64,000 nt of DNA. Source: Apricaphanius iberus. Lineage: Eukaryota; Chordata; Actinopteri; Cyprinodontiformes; Aphaniidae. Made by a program: the position numbers and the translations under genes. The notes under the pieces are model-generated. The model ran no database searches. It saw nothing but the letters and a program-made list of their open reading frames with translations, and had not been told where the DNA came from. How positions within the stretch are numbered: position 1 is the stretch's first letter; every line of letters starts with the position of its first letter. Where the stretch lies: assembly GCA_028564705.1 (NCBI GenBank), contig JAPXFQ010000803.1, positions 124,001 through 188,000 of the forward strand, written 5' to 3'. Positions 11,681 to 20,479 of the stretch are shown in pieces.

Positions 11681-12345
11681 TTAGTCCATATCCATCACCC
11701 ATATTCCGCTTTGCAACACAGACAGAAACTCTGACCTGAACTCTGAATAAGTGCTGTAGTTGCATGGAAGTTCCGGTGCACAAGTGCAGGTGTGGGCCAC
11801 AGGCCTTCTGGAGAACTCAGACATATCAGTGAAAGTAACCCTGATAGTTTTTGACAGAAAAAGGTCAGACCCTGTGCAGAACCTAAGGAACTGTCCAATC
11901 TCTCTCTGATCAATTTCTCTGACAAATCTCAGAAGATGAAGAGAGGTGGTTCGCTCTGCTGGTGACACTGAGTTTGGAAACTGAATGTATTTAGTGACAG
12001 TTCTTGCCTTTGGTTGAAGATTACCAAGGATCTTGTCCAGCACCCCACCACTTAAAGAACTGGCAATCGTTTCCAGGACTGGCGTCCAGCACTTTATTAT
12101 AAATGATGGCTGTTGTACCAACTCCTTGTGTGCAATTTCTTCGAACAGTATTGGTACATTTTGTTCTGTTCGTAGAGTGGTGCAGTTGTGACTGCTCAGA
12201 ATGGTGAGAAGCTCTTCCATATCAGCTCCCCTGAAATCAGCCATAGCCTCTGTAAGTACATCTTTCTCAGTGGGGCTGATATAGTTGAAAAATACCTCCA
12301 TAAGACTGCAGTTTTTTGAAGATATGGAAAGAGCTTCATTAAGAA
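11681..12345 (-). pseudogene. HECT E3 ubiquitin ligase-like gene, 3' segment
   Basis: This is the C-terminal half of a HECT-domain protein of the G2E3-like type that is multicopy in fish. HECT enzymes pass ubiquitin from an E2 to a substrate through a cysteine thioester. The end holds FLRFCTGSDLF, then RRPVAHTCTCAPELP, with the likely catalytic Cys codon at 11786-11788, and closes IWVMDMD before the stop at 11681. The ORF is open to 12345, where the gypsy-2 LTR begins. Read across the empty site it continues in frame from the segment at 17605 (...LAPPFL then NEALSISS...). The neighbouring transposase converges on it. The C-lobe looks intact, but the gene is split and frameshifted upstream. 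Confidence 0.8.
12341..12345 (+). repeat. Target-site duplication AAGAA, left copy
   Basis: AAGAA directly precedes the 5' LTR and is repeated at 17605-17609 directly after the 3' LTR. Five bases is the normal Ty3/gypsy duplication length. Confidence 0.9.
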
Positions 12346-12819
12346 TGTCACGACCCACAGGCCATGATCAGAACCTCCTTCCCAGTGTGTGTATGCTTCC
12401 CTCTGGAAGCTGCTGTTTGGCGTGGCCACTGGAGCTCCGGTCAACTCACCTGCAACTCATCACCTCATCAGTGCACCTATTTAAACTCAGACCAACCTTC
12501 CAGACCCCGCCGGATCGTTGTATCAGTAACTGTGAGACACGCCAGCCGCACCTGAACTAATTCTTATGTTTTCTCAAGATTCTGTTTTAACCTTTGCTCT
12601 GCTAAATCACAGACCACCAAAATCGAGCCTGAACCAGCCACCTGCCAGCACCACCAACTACAAACCTGGAACCAGAGCCTGAGTCGGAGTCACACCACCA
12701 CTCCCGGCGCCACGAAAGATACCAGCCTTATCACTATTGCTGCTGTGTATAAAATAAACTTCACTAGCCACCAACTACTCTAGTCTGCGTTTGAGTCCCT
12801 GGCCCCGGAGACCCTGACA
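12346..12819 (+). repeat. 5' LTR, gypsy-2 (474 bp)
   Basis: The LTR starts TGTCACGACCC and ends GAGACCCTGACA. It contains a TATA-like TATTTAAA at 12478, a predicted RNA start near 12511, and AATAAA at 12753-12758. The last 70 or so bases are identical to the 3' LTR. Confidence 0.92.
12478..12519 (+). promoter_or_regulatory. TATA box and predicted RNA start of gypsy-2
   Basis: TATTTAAA (12478-12485) lies about 30 bases before CGGATCGTT (12511-12519). That 9-mer is the exact reverse complement of AACGATCCG just after the LTR. In the Tf1/sushi group the RNA 5' end folds back to prime reverse transcription, so a start at about 12511 is inferred. Confidence 0.65.
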
Positions 12820-12820
12820 G

Positions 12821-12829
12821 AACGATCCG
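12821..12829 (+). other. Self-priming primer-binding site, gypsy-2
   Basis: AACGATCCG begins two bases after the LTR end and pairs perfectly with CGGATCGTT inside the LTR. Only 16 bases separate the LTR from the gag ATG, and I see no tRNA-like primer site. Confidence 0.6.
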
Positions 12830-12835
12830 ACCAGT

Positions 12836-13864
12836 ATGGAGTCAGCGGACTTAGAGCCGGTTCGCGATGCCGTGGCCACGCAGGCCGCAATCCTGGACCA
12901 ACACAGCTCCGCACTCCAGGATATTATGAAACATCTCCAGACCCTGTCCACCAACATGACAACTCTCCAGGGCACACTTATGAATCCATCTCCAGTTCCA
13001 GCCGTTCCGGCTGCTCCAGCAGTTCCAGCCGCCTCAGCCGTCCCTGCCACTCCCTCAGTACAAAACCCCGCCAGGGAACCGTGGGTTTCCCCCCCAGAAA
13101 GGTATGATGAGAACCCCGGCAAATGTAAAACATTTCTCATGCAGTGTGGCCTTGTCTTTGATCTCCAGCCACTCACATATGCTTCTGAGAGAGCGAGGAT
13201 CGCCTACCTGATCGGACTGCTGAGGGGATCTGCGCTAGATTGGGCTTCTGTTCGCTGGAGGAAACTGGACCCGACCACCGCCACCTACGCGTCCTTTACC
13301 GCTGAGATGAGTAAGGTATTTTACCATCCAGTTCAAGGTAAGGACGCCTCCATGAGACTCTTCTCTCTCCGCCAAGGACGTAGGAGCGTGGCAGAATATG
13401 CTATTGAATTCCATACATTGGCAGCTGAGAGTGAGTGGAACGTGACATCTCTGCAGGCTGTATTTGTAAACGGGTTGAGTGAGCTACTTAAGGACGAGTT
13501 AGTTTCTCACCCTGTGTCCAAGGATTTGGATGAATTAATTGCACTTTTGATCCGCATAGACAATCGCTGCCGTGAGCGTCAAAGGGAGAAGCGGCGAAAT
13601 CCCAGTGATGATGTCACTTCCCGCCGGAGAGAGGATTCCCCAGGTTTGGGGTGGCCCCAACCTGTTTCCTGCCCAGCTCAGCCACAGGAACCTACGCGGC
13701 GAGAGGAGAACCCCGGCGGCGAACCGATGCAGCTGGGACAGAACCAGCTCAACACGGAGGAACAGGAGCGACGGCTAGCCACCAACTCCTGCCTCTACTG
13801 CGGACAGCCCGGTCATTACCTCGCCACCTGTCCCAGCTGCCTGTTAAACCGAAGGGCTCGCTAG
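12836..13864 (+). CDS. gag: gag, gypsy-2 (342 aa, intact)
   Basis: This is the structural protein of the retrotransposon particle. The ATG at 12836 lies 16 bases after the 5' LTR, and the frame is open for 342 codons to TAG. An N-terminal predicted helical segment is followed by a Pro/Ala/Val repeat stretch (about residues 50-75). Next comes the capsid-like region beginning [15 protein letters not shown], a basic stretch near residue 245, and one CCHC knuckle ([14 protein letters not shown], about residues 319-332). Length and layout fit sushi-ichi gag. Pol is open in the -1 frame from 13651 and overlaps the last 214 bases. No stop or frameshift is visible, so it may still encode protein if transcribed. 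Confidence 0.92.
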   Translation: MESADLEPVRDAVATQAAILDQHSSALQDIMKHLQTLSTNMTTLQGTLMNPSPVPAVPAAPAVPAASAVPATPSVQNPAREPWVSPPERYDENPGKCKTFLMQCGLVFDLQPLTYASERARIAYLIGLLRGSALDWASVRWRKLDPTTATYASFTAEMSKVFYHPVQGKDASMRLFSLRQGRRSVAEYAIEFHTLAAESEWNVTSLQAVFVNGLSELLKDELVSHPVSKDLDELIALLIRIDNRCRERQREKRRNPSDDVTSRRREDSPGLGWPQPVSCPAQPQEPTRREENPGGEPMQLGQNQLNTEEQERRLATNSCLYCGQPGHYLATCPSCLLNRRAR

Positions 13865-15812
13865 CGAGAGGAGGAATCCTAGCGAGCCGAACCAGGGTAC
13901 CTCTGTCGATGCGCTCTCGAACCCAGCTGCATGCCACCATCTGCTGGAAAGACCAAAAACTCGAACTCCTGGCACTCATTAACTCTGGAGCTGACGAGAG
14001 TTTTTTAGACACCACGCTCGTCAGACAGCTGGGGCTTCCCACGGAGTTACTGGAGAAACCACTGGAGGCAAACACGCTCAATGGTAGACTGCTGGCCCGA
14101 ATAACCACCCGTACCAGTCCAGTCCAGCTTCAGCTGTCAGGTAACCATTTTGAGCTTCTTTCGTTTTTTGTTATTGATTCCCCTTACATACCTCTGGTTT
14201 TGGGGCATTCCTGGTTAATTAAGCACAACCCGAACATTGACTGGACCACAGCTACTGTCAGTAATTGGAGTCCCACCTGTCTTGCCAGTTGTCTGCGCTC
14301 TGCCTTGCCCCCTGTCACTACTAACCAGAGACCCAAACCAGACCTGCCGGACCTGTCTGGGGTTCCCGAGGACTACCACAAGGTTTCAGAGGTTTTTTGC
14401 AAACAACGGGCTTTATCTCTACCCCCGCACCGACCATATGACTGCGCTATTGACCTGCTACCAGGATCCACGCTTCCCCGAAGTCGTCTGTATAGCATTT
14501 CCCGACCTGAGCGCGCAGCTATGGAGGAGTACATCACCAACTCACTAGCAGCGGGCATCATTCGACCCTCCTCTTCACCACTGGGAGCCGGGTTCTTTTT
14601 TGTGGGGAAAAAGGATGGGTCCCTTAGGCCTTGCATCGACTTCAGAGCACTGAATGACATTACGGTAAAGAATAAATATCCTCTTCCCCTCATGAATTCT
14701 GCCTTTGAGTCCCTCCAAGGAGCCACCATCTTCTCAAAACTAGATCTGCGGAACGCCTACCATTTGGTATGGATCCGTGAGGGGGATGAGTGTAAGACCA
14801 CGTTTAACACACATCTGGGACATTTTGAGTACCTAGTAATGCCATTCGGGCTCACTAACGCACCTGCTGTGTTTCAATGTCTGGTAAATGATGTATTGAG
14901 GGACATGCTGGGCAGGTTCGTTTTTGTCTACCTCGATGACATCCTAATTTTTTCCCAGAACCAAGCAGAACATATCCGACATGCTCATCAGGTCCTCCAG
15001 CTGGAGAACCGATTGTTCATAAAAGCAGAGAAGTGCCAGTTCCACGCCTCCACCATTGCTTTCCTCGGCCACATCATCACCCAGGGTCAGGTGAGGATGG
15101 AACCAGAGAAGGTGAGAGCAGTCCTGGAGTGGCCCGAACCTGTGAGTAGGAAGCAGCTTCAGAGGTTTTTGGGTTTTGCAAACTTCTACAGACGCTTCAT
15201 CAGGAATTACAGTCGTGTTGCCGCCCCCTTAACTGCTCTTACCTCCCCAGCTAAGCCATTTATTTGGACTCCTGAAGCTGAGGGAGCATTCTCGGAGTTA
15301 AAGAGAAGATTCACACCAGCTCCAATCCTCACTCAACCAGACACCTCTCGGCAGTTTGTGGTGGAGGTGGACGCCTCGGATGTGGGGGTTGGAGCGGTTC
15401 TGTCTCAGCGGTCCAGAAGATAATAAGCTACACCCATGTGCTTTTCTGTCTAATCGTCTATCCTCCACAGAGAGTAACTATGACATTGGGAACCGCGAAC
15501 TGCTGGCGGTAAAACTGGCTCTCGAGGAGTGGCAGCACTGGCTAGAGGGAGCGGAGCATCCGTTCGTGGTCTGGACTGACCATAAAAACCTAGAGTACAT
15601 CAGTTCTGCTAAACGCCTAAGCCCCCGTCAAGCCAGGTGGGCCCTGTTTTTCGGTCGCTTCCGCTTCACCCTCACATTCAGACCTGGATCTAGGAACATC
15701 AAACCTGACGCACTGTCTCGACTGTTTGAGAGGGAGGAGAGAACCAGACACCATCATTCCAAGGACCTGCGTTATCGGGACAGCCACCTGGGAGATTGAG
15801 AGGGAGGTGAGA

Positions 15813-16128
15813 CTTGTGAATCAGTTTTATTGCTCTTTCTGTGTCTCTGTTATGTATTCTCCAAGCCACAGACGGTCGCGGCAGATAACCGCTTGTGCTG
15901 AGCCTGGTTCTGCCGGAGGTTTCTTCCTGTTAAAAGGGAGTTTTTCCTTCCCACTGTCGCGCATGCTTGCTCAGTATGAGGGATTGCTGAAAATTCCACG
16001 ACGCAATCTTCTGTGGTTCTGTAATTTCTACACTAAACATTGTATTGTAATAACTCTTTTTGTAAAGTGCCTTGAGATGACATCTGTTGTGAAATGGCGC
16101 TATATAAATAAACTGAATTGAATTGAAT
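15813..16128 (+). mobile_element. L2-type LINE 3' tail inserted in gypsy-2 pol
   Basis: About 316 bp ending GGCGCTATATAAATAAACTG then (AATTG)n match the tails at 26488-26924 and 50810-51243. This is the 3' end of an L2-type LINE with no coding part. TGAGA occurs at 15808-15812 and 16129-16133 and may be a short target duplication. Removing the insert rejoins the pol frame. Confidence 0.88.
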
Positions 16129-17496
16129 TGAGAGTGGCATTGCAGCATCAGCCGCATACAGGTAACGGTCCCCCGGACTGCCTATTCGTACCTCTCTCTG
16201 TCAGACCTTCTGTGTTACAGTGGGGGCACTCCTCCAGACTCTCTTGCCATCCAGGAGCAGCCCGCACACTTGCATTTCTGCGCCGGCGGTTTTGGTGGCC
16301 AGACATGAGAACTGACGTGCAAACCTTCGTTTCTGCCTGCCCTGTATGTGCTCAGAATAAAGGCACCAATCGGCCACCTGCTGGTCTTCTGCAGCCCCTA
16401 CCTACGCCACGACGCCCGTGGTCCCATCTGTCTCTAGACTTCGTCTCCGGACTTCCACCTTCCAAAGGTATGACTGTGGTTCTTACTGTGGTTGACCGTT
16501 TCAGCAGGTTTGCCCGTTATCTGCCTCTACCTAAATTACCCACAGCCAAGGAGACCGCGGAGCTTCTGGTCTCTGCAATATTCATCATTCACGGTCTGCC
16601 ACTAGACATTGTATCCGACAGAGGTCCACAATTCACCTCAGCAGTCTGGAGATCTTTCTGTCGAGCTATCGGCGCCACTGCGAGCTTGACATCTGAGTTC
16701 CAACCCCAAGCCAACGGTCAAGCAGAGAGGGCTAATCAGAAGCTGGAGACCACCCTGCGCTGTTTGGCATCCTCCAATCCCTCATCCTGGACATCTCAGC
16801 TCCCATGGGTGGAGTATGCACACAATACTCTCCCCACATCTGCCACAGGTCTGTCACCCTTTCAATGTGTGTATGGCTTTCAACCTTCCCTGTTCCCCAC
16901 TCAGGAGAGAGAGTTGGCAGTCGGCTCGGTCCAAGCGTACATTCGGAGATGTCATCGCACCTGGTACCTAGCCCGCGCCGCCCTGCTCAGGGCATCGGCC
17001 CAAAACCAACGCCAAGCCAACCGTCGTCGCACTCCTGCAACCAACTATTCTGTGGGTGATAAGGTATGGCTCTCCACAAGGGATCTTCCACTTAAAGCTA
17101 CGTCTAAGAAACTGTCACCCAAGTTTATTGGTCCCTTTGTGATCGAGAGAGTGATCACCCCCGTAACCGTCCGCCTCCAGCTGCCCCGCTCTCTGAGGGT
17201 CCACCCGACCTTTCACGTCTCCCTGCTTAAGCCTGTCCTCATCAGCCCGCTGCTCCATCCTCTGCCAGCCTCTCCACCCGCCTGGCTCATCGATGACCAG
17301 CCAGCGTATACTATTCACCGGATTTTGGATTCTCGCCGCCGGGGCCGCGGCCTGCAATATCTGATTGAATGGGAGGGCTATGGTCCCGAGGAGAGGAGCT
17401 GGGTCCCCAGGCGGCCGATTTTGGACGCCACCCTCGTCCGGCGCTTCCATCGCGCTCATCCGGAGAGGCCTGGAGGATCGCCTGGAGGCGCTCGTC

Positions 17497-17506
17497 GGGG
17501 AGGGGG
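17497..17506 (+). other. Polypurine tract, gypsy-2
   Basis: GGGGAGGGGG lies three bases before the 3' LTR start, the expected site of plus-strand priming. Confidence 0.75.
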
Positions 17507-17509
17507 TAC

Positions 17510-17604
17510 TGTTGTACTATTGCTGCTGTTATAATAAAATAAACTTCACTAGCCACCAACTACTCTAGTCTGCGTTTGAGTCCCTGGCCCCGGAGACCCT
17601 GACA
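17510..17604 (+). repeat. 3' LTR, gypsy-2, internally deleted (95 bp)
   Basis: TGT is followed almost at once by TACTATTGCTGCTGTT and then the same end as the 5' LTR, including AATAAA. About 380 bp, covering the U3 promoter and the RNA-start motif, are absent. The AAGAA duplication shows that the outer boundary is intact. Confidence 0.9.
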
Positions 17605-19226
17605 AAGAAATGGCGGAGCCAGCTGAACTGGGAAGTATTCAAATCTCTGGCAGCCAAAGGCCAGAATACGGGCAACAGCTTTCCAATCCCTTTCTTCAAA
17701 GGCATTATGCAATGTGGGGATCTTGTATGTGGTTCCAGAGGTTATTGATGCATAGAAATTCTTCCAGAAATCAGTTAGACATTCCATAACAAGACCACTT
17801 CCAACTCCATTCTCCAACTCACCATTTTCCAGCACACTAAATCCAATATTGGCCTCTAGTATATTGTCATCTGAAAATGCCTCTATCATGTCACAAAGAC
17901 AATGCACCGTGCGAATAATAATGTTCTGCTTCTCAACTATGTTCTCCAGATTCTCATAGAAATTTACAGACGAGCTGGTTGTTGAGGTGTGGTATGAACC
18001 TGCTTTCAGATTTATGACTTCAAGTGGTACTGACTGACTATCAACACAGTTGACGCATTCACTGTTTGTGAGCACTGGGTTGGAACCTTGTACTGAAGTA
18101 CAAAGTTCCAACCTGAAACTCTGTCCCCTGATTGGTTGTCGAGGCGCGATTTGACGCTGGAGTTCAGATTTTTCCAACTCGAGCGATAGATGACATGAGC
18201 GCAAATGCACAAAATGCACCACGTAAAATGCAGCACAAATTTTCCATTGCATCTGTAGCGCGAATTGTTCGCGCAAATCAGGCAGAAAAGCTTTTTCGTG
18301 ACGCAAATCTGCTACTGAAGTGTTGCGAGACCCCAAGTCGTGCTGCATCGCGCTCCTCCATTGATTTTACATGTAAACCTGAAGCTCTAGTCGCTCCTAT
18401 CGCGTTTGGTCTGGACACACCGTTAGATGTCTGATAAGTTGGGGTAGAATTAGAACTCAAGGTTGATGGTACACCTGCATGCATAACAGGGCTGGAGCTA
18501 AATAAAGGCTTGTCTGAGGACAGACAGCTCCAAGAGCACTCAGGTGACATGGTATGAGAGGAAGATGTGTCTGGTGAGGTGGTAGTCTCTGCTGCCTGGG
18601 ACCTCTCTGGTGACTTGGCTTCTGCTAAGGAGTCACATAAATCTGAATCATCACTTGGTTTTTTTCTTTGAGCAAATGTACAATTTTTAGTATTTTATGA
18701 TCAGTTGTATCGTAAAACGCCCCAACTGTGAGTGTGCCATCTAAGGGCTCTTCTGAGCCGATAAGACACAGTGTGAAATTAAAGTCCTCAACTCTTCCTT
18801 TTGATGAGATCCCCTTGGGAAATAATATTTTCTTCCCATCTCCTAGAATTTTGTTCACAGTGTCATCTTTCCTGGCAATGATCTCTCTTGTGTCCCCAGG
18901 GTTGGTCGTCTAACCTGCCTGAAATAACCATCTTGATAATTCATCCAACCCAGCTCTATTTTTCTGGTTTTTCGTACAGCATTCTTGTTTCCCAAACCAA
19001 GTCCTGAGGAAATATGATGTGATGAGCTTGTTGTTACTTGGCCAGAGCTTGGAAGTTTCATCTTAGCTCGTATGTGTTCTATAAGTTTCCTTTTCCTTTC
19101 TGCATTGCTCCCAGCTTCTGCTGTGACTAAGCCCATCCGATTTTTGGCAAATACACGGTCTCCAAAATGAGGAATGTACTTTGACAGGGTCTCCTCATCT
19201 ATCATCCTGACAACATGCTGGTCCAC
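17605..19226 (-). pseudogene. HECT E3 ubiquitin ligase-like gene, 5' segment
   Basis: This is the upstream half of the split HECT gene. A CTGACAG acceptor on the minus strand (19227-19233) opens an exon at 19226, so at least one earlier exon is missing from my model. Following the strand, a SAM-like stretch (MIDEETLSKYIPHFGDRV) is followed by a basic region ending RKTRKIELGWMNYQ. Then come a KKILFPKGISSKGRVEDF block, a Ser-rich linker, and a HECT N-lobe (DMIEAFSDDNILEANIGF, then RDWKAVARILAFG). The frame shifts near 18862 and near 18660, and a MITE occupies about 18110-18425. The copy is dead. The block order matches multicopy fish G2E3-like proteins as I recall them. Confidence 0.75.
18110..18425 (-). 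mobile_element. MITE inserted in the HECT linker
   Basis: HECT-like coding stops at about 18425 and resumes near 18110. The piece between has CpG-rich non-coding sequence ending ACACACCGT, and shares AATCAGGCAGAAAAGCTTTT with the reverse complement of the MITE at 6643-7153. Boundaries are approximate. Confidence 0.6.
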
Positions 19227-19326
19227 CTGTCAGAGAAAAGAAACACAACAACAAAATAAATAGCATCAACATTAATGTGAGATTAAGACAGTTGATCTTC
19301 AACCTAAAATGGTTAGGTTACTGTCT

Positions 19327-19523
19327 TGACGAATAGTTCACTTAAAACTCACTTTATGGTATGGTTTAGGCTCCATGTCAATCAAAAGCCAAGTGAAATT
19401 TTTCAATACACATAATATTCCCAGAGTTACAACATCATTGTCCTCACCAATTCAATGGCTGAACCCCATAGAAAGGTGCTGTTTATGACCATAAAGGGAG
19501 TTTTTAAGTGAACTATTCCTTTA
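19327..19523. mobile_element. Short MITE with AATAGTTCACTTAAAA inverted ends
   Basis: The left end GAATAGTTCACTTAAAA (19331-19347) is mirrored by TTTTAAGTGAACTATTC (about 19502-19518). The roughly 200-bp non-coding core and ends of this type suit a small piggyBac- or Kolobok-like MITE, but the flanking TTAA is not clean. It lies in the region upstream of the HECT exon. Confidence 0.6.
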
Positions 19524-19696
19524 ATAGATCAATAAGGGCTTTTGTCACAACCCATTAGTAAAATTCATATTCTTGAATTGTATGTTTTCAGAAGAATTTT
19601 AATCACTATTTGTTGGGGTACTAAGAATTTCCAATCAAAACGTGTCACACTTAGATAGTAATTTAATCACTTTAGTTTAGTTTAATCACATCTAAG

Positions 19697-20065
19697 GATA
19701 CCCAGCAAACATTGTGACGTATAGACCGTTGAAAAGACGTCCCTTCGTCAGGTCCCGTTACGGCTGAAAAATAGTTCCGAAATGAAAGTTGAACCGACTT
19801 CTTTGACGTCTACTGGCCGTGAAATGCTTGTCTTTTCTGGACGTCCACGGACGTCTAAATAGGTAATCTTCTGGATGTTCATAATAAGATGTACTGCTGC
19901 ATAATTTACGTGTGTACATTAAAATATAAAATAAACACCATATTGTCTAACATCATGAAATGCATTATGTCTTGAGGTGTACACATTTGCTGAACTTGAC
20001 TAAGGTTCCAAAAAGGCCCAAAAGCGGTCCAGTCCAACCTGGACGTCTATAAAATGTTTCTCCCA
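19697..20065. repeat. MITE-like fragment with repeated GACGTC words
   Basis: The stretch opens CCCAGCAAACATTGTGACGT and contains several GACGTC/GGACGTC words. This resembles known fish MITEs that begin with CCCAGCAAAC. I could not find a matching right end, so it is called a fragment. Confidence 0.4.
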
Positions 20066-20479
20066 CGTGTACTTTACAACCAATAACACATTATTTGTGA
20101 GCTTAAATAAATATTTTACTTTACCACAAGATACCATGAACTTAGCATTTTTGAATAATATCTTCCAGTTATTAAACATTCAAACAAGACACTACAAGTA
20201 TTGCAATTTAGTTAACCAAATCTGTGGTAATTGTGTTTTTAGTATATTTAAATTAATGTGTAGTTTTTAATCAAACAACATAACAAAAACACAGGATATA
20301 AGTACAAACACATCATTCTTTTCCAAAAAAATCTATTTTATTTCAGTGCTCCACAACATAATTGTACATTTTGTGTGTGTATGTATATTTATATATAAAA
20401 TATAACAATAAACAGGTTAAACACTGATTCAGTAACTTTGCCATTGGGTTTACCACCATTTACATCTTATAACCCCCAC

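Larger units (their letters stand above)
13862..17534 (+). pseudogene. pol: pol polyprotein, gypsy-2 (frameshifted, L2 inserted)
   Basis: The domain order is protease, reverse transcriptase, RNase H, integrase and chromodomain, as in gypsy-1. The protease triad reads NSG rather than DSG (codon AAC at 13981), which should remove activity. Reverse transcriptase has [11 protein letters not shown] (about 14925-14957). The frame shifts once near 15415 and again near 15740, and an L2 tail splits the region before integrase (15813-16128). Integrase resumes with an HHCC finger and an intact-looking catalytic core, and the chromodomain reads [16 protein letters not shown]. The open frame runs past the polypurine tract into the shortened 3' LTR, stopping at 17532. 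The copy cannot move by itself. Confidence 0.9.
12346..17604 (+). mobile_element. Ty3/gypsy chromovirus (gypsy-2), full span
   Basis: The complete insertion is bounded by AAGAA duplications at 12341-12345 and 17605-17609. It holds a 474-bp 5' LTR, intact gag, a broken pol carrying an L2 tail, and a 95-bp internally deleted 3' LTR. It lies antisense within the HECT gene. Gag in frame 2 and pol in frame 1 imply -1 frameshifting, as in gypsy-1. Order and chromodomain place it in the sushi-ichi group. Confidence 0.95.

Noticed and set aside
20067..20270. 67-codon ORF after the GACGTC fragment
   Set aside because: AT-rich, no domain, and no similarity to neighbours.
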